Positions 14,964 to 22,322 of a stretch of 24,351 nt of DNA are shown here, in pieces. Location: contig JAFLJV010000067.1 in the NCBI GenBank assembly GCA_022712845.1, forward strand, positions 1 through 24,351, read 5' to 3'. Origin of the DNA: Sulfurimonas sp. Its GTDB lineage: Bacteria; Campylobacterota; Campylobacteria; Campylobacterales; Sulfurimonadaceae. Within the stretch, counting starts at the first letter, position 1, and every line of letters begins with the position of its first letter. The translations under genes were made by a program, and so were the position numbers. The notes under the pieces are model-generated. The model was not told the DNA's origin. It saw only the letters and a list, made by a program, of their open reading frames with translations, and made no database searches.

Positions 14964-15463
14964 TTTATTCTCGTTGATATTCCTGCGATGGTATGATATA
15001 CCTCATCACAATTTTGTGCTATTAGTTGAGAGAGTTTACCACTGATATCTACAAACTCTCTTGCTAATTTATTATCAGGTATAACCCCATTTCCAACATC
15101 ATTTAAAACAAACACTATCTCTTTATCAAGTTTTAAAACAGCTTCTAATTCATTTAACATATCTTTAAAATCTTTTTGATAGTATAACATGTTATTTATC
15201 CACATACTAACACACTCAACCAAGGCAGCACTTTTTGAAGTGGAGATTATCTTATAAAGTTCTAATGGTTCTTCAACAGTTTCAAACTTATCACTTCTGT
15301 TTATTTTATGCTCATCTACTCTTTTTTTCATCTCTTCATCTATAAATTCAGTTGTCGCTAGATAAAGGGGTTTATTTGTAGAATTTTTTAGTATATATTC
15401 TTGTGCGTTAATAGATTTACCACTTTTTATACCACCGATAAATAGAGTCTTTTTTCTTTTCAT
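14960..15463 (-). CDS. cobU: Adenosylcobinamide kinase / guanylyltransferase
   Basis: 167 residues, close to the usual length. P-loop GGIKSGKS at 10-17, then LATTEFIDEEMKKRVDEH, where His52 corresponds to the guanylylated His of CobU, and the acidic/aromatic ECVSMWINNMLY. HTIAGIST closes the protein. It phosphorylates adenosylcobinamide and then transfers GMP from GTP. It starts 22 bases after cobQ and overlaps cobS by 4 bases. Confidence 0.9.
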   Translation of the reverse strand: MKRKKTLFIGGIKSGKSINAQEYILKNSTNKPLYLATTEFIDEEMKKRVDEHKINRSDKFETVEEPLELYKIISTSKSAALVECVSMWINNMLYYQKDFKDMLNELEAVLKLDKEIVFVLNDVGNGVIPDNKLAREFVDISGKLSQLIAQNCDEVYHTIAGISTRIK

Positions 15464-15485
15464 AATAGAATTTTATCTAAAACTA

Positions 15486-16871
15486 TCATTTAGTAAGTTC
15501 TTTTTGAATAAAAACCATATCTATATGATGATGTATATGCAATGCAAAGTTTTTAATAGCCTTAGCTTTATAAGTTTTAAAGTTATAACCTTGATACTTT
15601 GAGTTGATTTTATGAAAAATTTTATAACGAAGCTCATCATTATCAAAAAGTCCATGAACAAAAGTTCCATAAAGATTTTTTTTCTTTATAACTCTTTTTT
15701 TAGCAACACCGTTGTGTATCTCGTATCCATCAACCATAATACCAAAAAGTTTATAACACCCTTTTTGTACAATTTTTTCTTTTTGGAATGTTACTTTACC
15801 TTTTATTCGCCCAAAGCCAAGTGTCTTTTTTTGCTCTGATTCAACTTTTAAAGGATCTAATATCTTTTCAAACATCATCTCATAACCACCACAAATAGCT
15901 ACAACTTTTTGTTTTTTTGAACTTAGTAGTTTTTCAAATCCTCTACTTCTTAGCCACTCTAAATCATCTATAACTCTTTTACTGCCAGGAAGTACAACTA
16001 AGTCACAAGTAAGCATATCTTTTGCATTTGATATAAAAGATAACTCTATCTCTTCATCTACAACAAGTGGCTCAAAATCTGTAAAATTACTAATATGTGG
16101 AAGTTTTATAACTCCCACTTTGATAATGGCTTTAGAAGTATTTTGTACATAGTTCATAATGGATTCACTATCTTCAAATCCAAGATTAAAAGGTTTAAAC
16201 GGTACAACACCTAGAACTTTTATACCAAATAGTCCATCTATAATCTCCCTTCCTCTATCAAAAAGGCTCATATCTCCTTGAAATTTGTTGACAATTACGC
16301 CAATGACATTATTTCTTAAAGACTGAGGAAGAAGTTTATACACCCCATAAATAGAAGCAAAAACCCCACCTCTTTGAATATCTGCCACTAAGATAATTTT
16401 TGTACGAAACTCATCTGCAACATAGATATTTGATAAATCTTTATCCATTAAATTAAGCTCAACTGGACTACCTGCTCCCTCAGCAACTATGCACTCATAC
16501 TCATCAAGAAGCCTTAAAAATGCTTTTTTGACTTCAGGTTTTAATGTATCTATATCTCTGTAATATTCTTGTACATCTTTGTCTGCCACACTTTTACCAT
16601 TTACAATCATATGAGCTTTTGACTTACCACCAGATTTTAAAAGTACAGGGTTCATATCTGTAGATGTCTTAAGTCCTATCGCCTCTGCCGCAAAATATTG
16701 AGGGATTGCTATCTCTCCACCGTCATCAGTAACTTGAGAGTTGTTAGATACATTTTGAGCTTTAAATGGTGCAACAGAGACACCACGATGGTGCAGAAGA
16801 TAGGTTATAGCAAAAGATAGAGTTGATTTTCCAGCGTCAGAGCTTGTTCCGAAAATGCTAAGTGATTTCAT
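15486..16871 (-). CDS. cobQ: Cobyric acid synthase
   Basis: 461 residues in the usual two-domain layout. The N-terminal amidoligase half carries the ATP site GTSSDAGKSTL (8-18) and the conserved EGAGSPVELNL. The C-terminal class I glutaminase half carries the nucleophile Cys327 (ICGGYEM) and His406 (FVHGLF). It amidates four carboxylates of adenosylcobyrinic acid a,c-diamide using glutamine and ATP. First gene of the coupled cobQUSCT run; the 117 bases upstream hold repeated ATATGGGTA elements that may control it. Confidence 0.93.
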   Translation of the reverse strand: MKSLSIFGTSSDAGKSTLSFAITYLLHHRGVSVAPFKAQNVSNNSQVTDDGGEIAIPQYFAAEAIGLKTSTDMNPVLLKSGGKSKAHMIVNGKSVADKDVQEYYRDIDTLKPEVKKAFLRLLDEYECIVAEGAGSPVELNLMDKDLSNIYVADEFRTKIILVADIQRGGVFASIYGVYKLLPQSLRNNVIGVIVNKFQGDMSLFDRGREIIDGLFGIKVLGVVPFKPFNLGFEDSESIMNYVQNTSKAIIKVGVIKLPHISNFTDFEPLVVDEEIELSFISNAKDMLTCDLVVLPGSKRVIDDLEWLRSRGFEKLLSSKKQKVVAICGGYEMMFEKILDPLKVESEQKKTLGFGRIKGKVTFQKEKIVQKGCYKLFGIMVDGYEIHNGVAKKRVIKKKNLYGTFVHGLFDNDELRYKIFHKINSKYQGYNFKTYKAKAIKNFALHIHHHIDMVFIQKELTK

Positions 16872-16888
16872 TTAGTTTTTGCCTTTTA

Positions 16889-16980
16889 ATATGGGTAGAA
16901 TTATCCATTTTTGCAACATATCTTATTTATATGGGTAATTTATTCGATATTTTACCCATATAATCTAAATGTAGGTAATA
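16889..16980. promoter_or_regulatory. Cluster of ATATGGGTA half-sites between cobQ and fic
   Basis: A perfect 12-bp inverted repeat, TTATATGGGTAA (16927-16938) and TTACCCATATAA (16952-16963), is separated by 13 bases. Nearby lies a weaker inverted pair ATGGGTA (16891-16897) / TATCCAT (16902-16908), and a partial unit TAGGTAAT ends the cluster near 16979. Neither strand has a T-tract after the stem, so it is not a typical Rho-independent terminator for fic. It lies in the upstream region of cobQ and overlaps a possible -10 (TATAAA, 16931-16926). An operator is the simplest reading. Confidence 0.5.
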
Positions 16981-16987
16981 AAGTTAT

Positions 16988-18055
16988 TTAAATACCCTTT
17001 TTTAATATTTCAAAAAGTTCAATATTTATGAAATATTTATTTCTACCTATTTTAATACTTCTTAAAATTTTAATTTCCTCTAATTGTCTTAAATAATTTG
17101 AAGCTGTTTTTCTTGTAACACCTAATATATTTACTAAAAAATCTATCTTAGTATATGGATGCATAAACAAAATTTCTATTAAATCTTTACTATAAATATT
17201 AGGTAATTTTTCTTTTAGTTCAACAGTTGATTTTTGCATAAGCAAGCTAATGTTTTCTATAAGTGTAATAGTTTCAAGTGAAGTCTGCTCAACACCATCA
17301 AGCATATATAAAATCCATTCTTCTAAAGCATCTTCAGTTCTTACCTCTTGAAGCAATCTATAATAATCTCTTTTATTTTTAATAATATAACGACTTAAAT
17401 ACAAAATAGGAATATCAAGCAAATTTTTCAAAATCAAATATAAAATATTTATAATCCTACCTGTCCTACCGTTCCCATCATAAAAAGGATGAATAGTTTC
17501 AAACTGATAATGAATTATAGCCATGTTTACAAGTGGATCAACATCATTAGGCTCATTTATAAATGATTCAAGATTATCTAAAAGATTTTGAATAGTCTCA
17601 TAATTTTGTGGAGGAGTAAAAATAACCTCACCTGTTTTTGCGTTTTTAAGATTCGTACCACTTTGTTTTCTAACTCCCGCATTATTTTTTTCAAGTTCAG
17701 CTTGAATATCTACAATGTATTTTTTTAGTAAGAGTTTGTTTGCTATAACTAAATTATAACCTTTTAAAAGAGCATTAGAGTAGTTTTGCACCTCTTTTGT
17801 TTCATTTGTTACATCTGAGATATTAAGAGAAGCACGATAAAGTTCATCATGAGTAGTGATGATGTTCTCTATCTCACTACTATCTTTCGCTTCTTGCAAA
17901 ACTAAAGAGTTTATTAAAATATTTTGATTAGGAATGATTTTAGCAACACCGTTTAACTTTGCCAAAGCTCTATTCGCAGAGATGGTTTTTTTTAGAACTT
18001 TTGTTGTTTCTATGGATTGAGGTAGTGGTAGGTTTTTTGGTATGAATTGGGTCAT
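16988..18055 (-). CDS. Fic-domain protein with N-terminal inhibitory helix and C-terminal winged HTH
   Basis: 355 residues in the Fic_N / Fic / winged-helix layout. The inhibitory motif (S/T)xxxE(G/N) is SSEIEN at 59-64 (Ser59, Glu63, Asn64), marking class II (N-terminal self-inhibition). The active-site motif HPFYDGNGRTGR at 189-200 is complete (His189, Asp193, Asn195, Arg197, Arg200), so AMP transfer from ATP to a protein hydroxyl is expected. The C-terminal ~60 residues (TKIDFLVNILGVTRKTASNYLRQ, described in two parts: helix up to GV, then the recognition helix TRKTASNYL) form a winged HTH that may bind DNA. An AGGA lies 7-8 bases before the ATG, and the gene follows the DUF6161-like gene by 12 bases, so the two form one unit. 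Target protein unknown. Confidence 0.87.
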   Translation of the reverse strand: MTQFIPKNLPLPQSIETTKVLKKTISANRALAKLNGVAKIIPNQNILINSLVLQEAKDSSEIENIITTHDELYRASLNISDVTNETKEVQNYSNALLKGYNLVIANKLLLKKYIVDIQAELEKNNAGVRKQSGTNLKNAKTGEVIFTPPQNYETIQNLLDNLESFINEPNDVDPLVNMAIIHYQFETIHPFYDGNGRTGRIINILYLILKNLLDIPILYLSRYIIKNKRDYYRLLQEVRTEDALEEWILYMLDGVEQTSLETITLIENISLLMQKSTVELKEKLPNIYSKDLIEILFMHPYTKIDFLVNILGVTRKTASNYLRQLEEIKILRSIKIGRNKYFINIELFEILKKGI

Positions 18056-18067
18056 TCGTTTTCCTAA

Positions 18068-19462
18068 TTATTTACTTTTTAATGAACTTACTACATCGGC
18101 AATAGTTACACTAGACTCATCTTTTATAATACCAAAATTTGTAGGTCTAAAAATATTATCTAAAATAACTTTTTTGTCATTTTCATCATATCCAGAACCC
18201 TCTTTGATTAACGCTAGATATGTTTTTATCATTATCACTCTTTCATTAGCATCGATAGATAAATGATAATTACTTAATGTTATTTTAGCCGCTATCCTTA
18301 TTAGCCAAATAATCATTGTTGTGAATAAAATTAAAAAACCATACTCCCAAAGCTGTAAGCTTTGCTTATTTATAGTTATATTATTTGTTTTATTGGTATC
18401 ATTTTTAATAACTGTTTCTTTTGTAGTTTCTGGAGTAATATCAACTATCAAAGGATTGTGCTTTAAAAAGAAAAATACAAAAAGTAAAAGGAGAGTAGAC
18501 ATAATAAGTGAAGATATTAAATATTGCCAATATTTTTTAGAATATAATTTAAATTGTTCTTCCCAGTAAGTATATGATACTTTAATTTTTAAATCTTCTA
18601 ATACAGCATTTTTCGCATCTTTAAAATCTTGTTCTGCTGTTTCTACTTGATTTAACAGCATCTTTAAATTGTCAAAATCTTCTTGGCGTGAATTGAATTT
18701 ATTTTCTAAATCACTAAGTTTTCCAGCTGCTATTAATCTGTCCTCTTCTCGTTGGTTTAATATCTCTGCGTTTTCTTTTCTTGATACAACATTATCAAAA
18801 AACGTACCTGTATACATTGAAATAGAATCAAAAATAGAATTATCAAGAATTTTTTCTATTAATACAGCTATATATGATTTATGATACTCAATTTGCTCTC
18901 CATTGTATATGATATTAATGAGTTTGTCTTTTGTAAATGAGAGTTTTGATTTTTCTTCACCAGCAATAACTGATATAGAATTATTAGTATTTTTGTATAC
19001 TTTAAAATCAACTTTATCAGCTTTAGTCTGTAAAATTAAATTACACCCTTTATCATATGAAGTTAGTTTAGAAATTAACTCATCATAACGTTTTGAAAAC
19101 TCTTCTTGTGAAATCATTTTCTTAGGGCTAGTATCTGTAGTTTTTTTTGTTGGTGAATGTTCAAGTAAAAAATTAATATTATCAAGTAGTTGTACATGAT
19201 AAACATGAATATTATTTTTGTCTTTTGTATAAATTATCATTCTTTTTAATTCTTGATTTATGTTAGATGCTAATTCAACTTTATCTGTCTCTTTTAAAGT
19301 TTCAATATTTTCTATATACCAGTTTATACTGTCAATTAGTTCTTTAATATCAAAGTCTATATCTTGATAAACATTTCTTATCTCGCGTTGAATTATTTGA
19401 TTCTTAAGCTTATTTTTGACTATATGTAGATTGTTTTTTATTTCATCAAGATAATGAGCCAT
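18068..19462 (-). CDS. DUF6161-like two-span membrane protein with coiled coil
   Basis: 464 residues. The first ~310 are cytoplasmic, charged and helical, with a coiled coil around 235-290 (NQREEDRLIAAGKLSDLENK and following). Two membrane segments, about 314-335 (YLISSLIMSTLLLLFVFFFL) and 371-392 (FLILFTTMIIWLIRI), flank a 35-residue Asn/Thr-rich loop. The C-terminal ~70 residues contain HLSIDANERVIMIKTYLAL and the late IFRPTNFGIIKDES, which I associate with the DUF6161 family from memory. No enzymatic motif is visible. AAGGA lies 8 bases before the ATG, and fic follows by 12 bases. Base composition appears even more AT-rich than the B12 genes on both sides, consistent with an inserted cassette. 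Function unknown; a sensor or membrane partner for the Fic enzyme is inference. Confidence 0.62.
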   Translation of the reverse strand: MAHYLDEIKNNLHIVKNKLKNQIIQREIRNVYQDIDFDIKELIDSINWYIENIETLKETDKVELASNINQELKRMIIYTKDKNNIHVYHVQLLDNINFLLEHSPTKKTTDTSPKKMISQEEFSKRYDELISKLTSYDKGCNLILQTKADKVDFKVYKNTNNSISVIAGEEKSKLSFTKDKLINIIYNGEQIEYHKSYIAVLIEKILDNSIFDSISMYTGTFFDNVVSRKENAEILNQREEDRLIAAGKLSDLENKFNSRQEDFDNLKMLLNQVETAEQDFKDAKNAVLEDLKIKVSYTYWEEQFKLYSKKYWQYLISSLIMSTLLLLFVFFFLKHNPLIVDITPETTKETVIKNDTNKTNNITINKQSLQLWEYGFLILFTTMIIWLIRIAAKITLSNYHLSIDANERVIMIKTYLALIKEGSGYDENDKKVILDNIFRPTNFGIIKDESSVTIADVVSSLKSK

Positions 19463-19527
19463 CTATAAATCCTTTATTTTATAAGAAGTAGTACATATTT
19501 TATCTAAAAGAGAAAGTTTTTATAATA

Positions 19528-19548
19528 AATATGACAATTTGCCATATT
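19528..19548. promoter_or_regulatory. 21-bp near-perfect palindrome upstream of the DUF6161-fic unit
   Basis: AATATGACAA, a central T, then TTGCCATATT: 9 of 10 positions pair. It lies 66-86 bases before the DUF6161-like ATG, in the only stretch (129 bases) separating this unit from bluB. Read on the minus strand it begins AATATGGCAAAT, similar to TATATGGGTAAT in the cluster at the other end of the islet. A candidate operator; no T-tract, so not an ordinary bluB terminator. Confidence 0.5.
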
Positions 19549-19591
19549 AAATCTCCACATCAGTTAAAGAGCCATCAAAAGAGGATGAAGT

Positions 19592-20224
19592 TTAACTCCA
19601 CTTATTAAAAACCATACACTCTTTTAATGTTTTTTCACTCTTCCAACCAATGGTTTTAAGCTCAGCTTCTTTATAAAATTTATCAACAAAACCAAGAACA
19701 AGATAAGCGATGAGTTGAGTGTTTTTAGGAGCATTTATACTTTGTAGTACCTTTGTCTCATCAAGTATACTAACCCATCCAAGACCGATATTTAAAGCTC
19801 TTGCCATTAACCACATGTTTTGAACTGCACAAACAACGCTATATTCTCCCATTTTATCCATACTTGTCATACCTATAGTTGGCTCATTTGGATTTTCATA
19901 AAGTACAGCTATATTTATAGGAGCTTCTTTTATCCCCTCAAGTTTTAGAGTTTTATAAATCTCTTTATCTTTAAATATATTTTTTGCTTTTTCATTTTCT
20001 ATAGTGAAATTTTTATGAATCTCATTTTTGATATTTTTATCATCTATAATAACAAATTTCCAAGGTTGAGAATATCCAACAGAGGGGGCGTTCATCCCAG
20101 AGAGTAGAATTTTTTGTAAATCTTGTTCAGGAATCTTTTTATCTAAAAAATTATTTCCCCTTACATCTCGTCTTGCATAAATAATGTCTTGTAGAGTTTT
20201 TACTTGTTTATTATTAAATTTCAT
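19592..20224 (-). CDS. bluB: 5,6-Dimethylbenzimidazole synthase
   Basis: 210 residues of the nitroreductase fold with the BluB subfamily landmarks: the start of the catalytic part ARRDVRGNNFLDKKIPE, NAPSVGYSQPWKFVII, KEAPINIAVLY, then MDKMGEYSVVCAVQNMWLMA and IGLGWVSILD, and VLGFVDKFYKEAELKTIGW near the end. BluB uses O2 to break down FMNH2 to dimethylbenzimidazole, the lower ligand of B12, so cytosolic FMN/flavin reductase and oxygen are needed. The ATG overlaps the tail of the Cys-rich reading frame by 11 bases, tying it to the corrinoid-uptake genes. It is separated from cobQUSCT by the Fic islet. Confidence 0.9.
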   Translation of the reverse strand: MKFNNKQVKTLQDIIYARRDVRGNNFLDKKIPEQDLQKILLSGMNAPSVGYSQPWKFVIIDDKNIKNEIHKNFTIENEKAKNIFKDKEIYKTLKLEGIKEAPINIAVLYENPNEPTIGMTSMDKMGEYSVVCAVQNMWLMARALNIGLGWVSILDETKVLQSINAPKNTQLIAYLVLGFVDKFYKEAELKTIGWKSEKTLKECMVFNKWS

Positions 20225-20642
20225 TTGGTATACAATCTTTCATTATTTTTTTCCAATCTAAATCAAAAGTTTTTCTAACATAAGTTTTATGATGAGGTAC
20301 ATTACATTTTGAACAGCTATGATGTATAGCACCACCACCTGCAGTTTTTTCACCATTATTGATATCACATGTGCTTAATATTTTAGTTTTATTATAAGTA
20401 TCTAGTCCATCATCATCAAATCGAAAGTGAGGACAAGCACAGAGCTAACAATTTAGACTTTCCATTTCATGGCATTTAGTATTAGTTTTATAAAGAAGAC
20501 AAAAGTCATTTTCCTCTTTTACCAGGTTTTCAAACTCAAAGTACTCTATGATTTGTTCTTGAGTATAGTTTTTCGCTACAAGTTTATCTACAATTTTTTT
20601 ATGTTTTATGGCATGAGATTCAAACCAACCTGAATAACTCAT
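20214..20642 (-). pseudogene. Cysteine-rich small-domain protein interrupted by an in-frame amber codon
   Basis: The frame opens with an ATG overlapping the permease stop (ATGA), gives 65 residues, meets TAG at 20447-20445, and then stays open in the same frame for 76 further codons to TAA at 20216-20214. The amber lies inside the Cys cluster: C48, C57, C65, TAG, then LCACPHFRF, later STCD and SCSKCNVPHH. That pattern matches the 'cysteine-rich small domain' family (PF04071), a probable metal-binding protein, whose core NCxxCxCP is continuous. The residue at the TAG site is presumably one reachable by a single base change, such as Tyr or Leu. No usable start follows the TAG, so without read-through the product loses more than half of its Cys ligands. 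It sits between the permease and bluB genes, suggesting a corrinoid-related job. Confidence 0.8.
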
Positions 20643-21604
20643 CTTTTACTCCTGTTAATTATTAAGTATATAAAAAATGGTCCACCAATAAGTGCTGTTA
20701 CTATCCCAATAGGCAGCTCACTTCCAGTTTGTAAAGCTCTTGTAATGGTGTCACAAAAAACTAAAAACAGACCACCAAATAGAGCAGTTTTTATGATGCG
20801 TTTGTTTACCGTTGATGGATAAATTTTTGAGACTATATGAGGAACTATTAGCCCAACAAAGCCAATAGGACCACTAATACTAACAAGTGTTCCAATTGCA
20901 AAAGATGAAACTATAAGAAGCAGTAGTGTGACTTTTTTAGTGTCAACACCTTTAAGAGTAGCACTCTCATCTGAGATACTCAAAAGTTGTAATTCAAAAC
21001 GATATATATAGATGATAAGAAGTAGTAAAGATGCAATAATCCCAATAGATATAGGACTCTGCCAACCAATGATGGAGAGTGAACCCATAGTAAAACGGAT
21101 AAGCATATCGTTTTGTATAGTGGTTCCAAGATAAAAGATTATCATCAAACAAGAGGTATAAAAAAGGGAGAGAGCTATCCCTAAAAGTAAAAGTGATTCT
21201 TGTTGAGAATTTTTAAGATAGCGTGAAAAAAAGATAAGTAAAAAAACAGTTAGTATAGCTCCTAAAAAACCAAAAATACTAATAGACGCTATTCCAAACA
21301 CCATAGTTCCAAGACCAAGTTTTATAGCAATTCCAGCACCTAAAACTGCACCACTTGAGATTCCCAAAGTGTATGGAGTCATAAGAGCATTACGAAAAAG
21401 AGTTTGAAAAAGAAGTCCACTTAAAGCGAGAATAATTCCTGCAAAAAACGCAAAAAGAACTCTTGGAAGCCTTAGGTCAAAAAATATAGTTGAGCTTAAG
21501 TGATTTGAATTAAATATATCTTGTATATTTAGAGAAACTACACCTATAAAAGGGGAGATAATTAAGATGGCAAAAAATACTAAGGGGATAAGATATTTAC
21601 TCAT
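20639..21604 (-). CDS. btuC: FecCD/BtuC-family ABC permease (corrinoid uptake)
   Basis: 321 residues with about 9-10 membrane segments, typical of FecCD/BtuC permeases. Landmarks are FDLRLPRVLFAFFAGIILALSG near the N-terminus, TPYTLGISSGAVLGA, the coupling-helix region SDESATLKGVD, and ISGPIGFVGLIVPHI. The family imports cobalamin or iron-siderophores; the corrinoid assignment rests on its position in an operon with bluB and beside cob genes. It overlaps the ATPase gene by 8 bases and the Cys-rich gene by 3-4 bases. Confidence 0.87.
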   Translation of the reverse strand: MSKYLIPLVFFAILIISPFIGVVSLNIQDIFNSNHLSSTIFFDLRLPRVLFAFFAGIILALSGLLFQTLFRNALMTPYTLGISSGAVLGAGIAIKLGLGTMVFGIASISIFGFLGAILTVFLLIFFSRYLKNSQQESLLLLGIALSLFYTSCLMIIFYLGTTIQNDMLIRFTMGSLSIIGWQSPISIGIIASLLLLIIYIYRFELQLLSISDESATLKGVDTKKVTLLLLIVSSFAIGTLVSISGPIGFVGLIVPHIVSKIYPSTVNKRIIKTALFGGLFLVFCDTITRALQTGSELPIGIVTALIGGPFFIYLIINRSKR

Positions 21605-22322
21605 ATTTTACTGCCAAAGATTCAAACTTTACACCATAAAGGTTTTCTAAATTTGAGTTGTTAAAAAAATCTTTCTCATAAAGCTTTGTTTCTGCTTTTT
21701 TTATAAAAAGTACAGGTGTTTGCATATAAGAAGCGAAGTTTAAATCGTGTGTTATAAGTATCACTTGATGTTTTTGTTTTAAAGACTTTATATGTTGTGC
21801 AATTATTTTAGAGTTATGTGGATCAAGATTTGCAGTTGGCTCATCAAAGATGATGATTTTGCTTTGTTGAGTGAGTGCTACTGCTATGAGAGTTAGTTGC
21901 TGTTCTCCTGAGCTAAGTGAGTGCAGAGTATGCTCACTTAGATGTGAGATATTTAAAAATTCCAAAGCTTCTTTCGTTATTTTTTTATCTTCATCTGAGT
22001 AGTCAAAAAAACTTTTTTTGTAAGGAAACCTACCAAGTAAAACAAACTCTTCAACCTTTATATAAGCATCATAAGATTCTAGTTTTGTTGGAATATATGA
22101 GATTTTTTTAGCTTTTTGCAAAAGTGATAAACTTTTTATACTATTTGTATCTACTGTGATTTCTCCATCAAATTTTATAAGATTACAGATAGCTTTTGCT
22201 AAAGTACTTTTACCTGAACCATTTGCTCCAAGAACAGTGAGATGATCAGTTATTTGTAGGTTTACATTTTTTAAGATTAGTTTATCATCATACTTACAAG
22301 TAAGATTTTTTAACTCAATCAT
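21597..22322 (-). CDS. btuD: ABC transporter ATPase (corrinoid uptake)
   Basis: 241 residues with an intact nucleotide-binding domain: Walker A GANGSGKST (32-40), signature LSSGEQQ (136-142), Walker B IIIFDEP with Asp160 and Glu161, and switch His192 (THDLN). It belongs with the FecCD permease, whose gene it overlaps by 8 bases; it also overlaps the binding-protein gene by 8 bases. This close coupling keeps the three import components in one translated unit. Substrate by context is a corrinoid; a siderophore is the alternative. Confidence 0.88.
   Translation of the reverse strand: MIELKNLTCKYDDKLILKNVNLQITDHLTVLGANGSGKSTLAKAICNLIKFDGEITVDTNSIKSLSLLQKAKKISYIPTKLESYDAYIKVEEFVLLGRFPYKKSFFDYSDEDKKITKEALEFLNISHLSEHTLHSLSSGEQQLTLIAVALTQQSKIIIFDEPTANLDPHNSKIIAQHIKSLKQKHQVILITHDLNFASYMQTPVLFIKKAETKLYEKDFFNNSNLENLYGVKFESLAVKYE

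Noticed and set aside
16927..16963. Rho-independent terminator of fic
   Set aside because: The stem is A/T-rich with a 13-base loop and no T-tract follows on either strand.
16889..16980. Mini CRISPR array
   Set aside because: The repeated units are 7-12 bases, in both orientations and with irregular spacing; no spacers or cas genes.
16872..16987. Cobalamin riboswitch upstream of cobQ
   Set aside because: Only ~117 bases are available and no B12-box (GCCACTG-like) or G/C-rich core stems are seen; the repeats are simple inverted half-sites.
18321..19088. Plus-strand reading frames opposite the DUF6161-like gene
   Set aside because: Low-complexity shadows caused by high AT content; the minus-strand frame is long, has AAGGA and a coherent membrane topology.
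19592..20224. Generic nitroreductase
   Set aside because: Sequence landmarks (MDKMGEYSVVCAVQN, GWVSILD, KTIGW) and the B12 context fit BluB specifically.
20445..20642. A normal 65-residue small protein
   Set aside because: It would end in the middle of a conserved Cys cluster while the same frame continues with the rest of the domain up to the bluB start.
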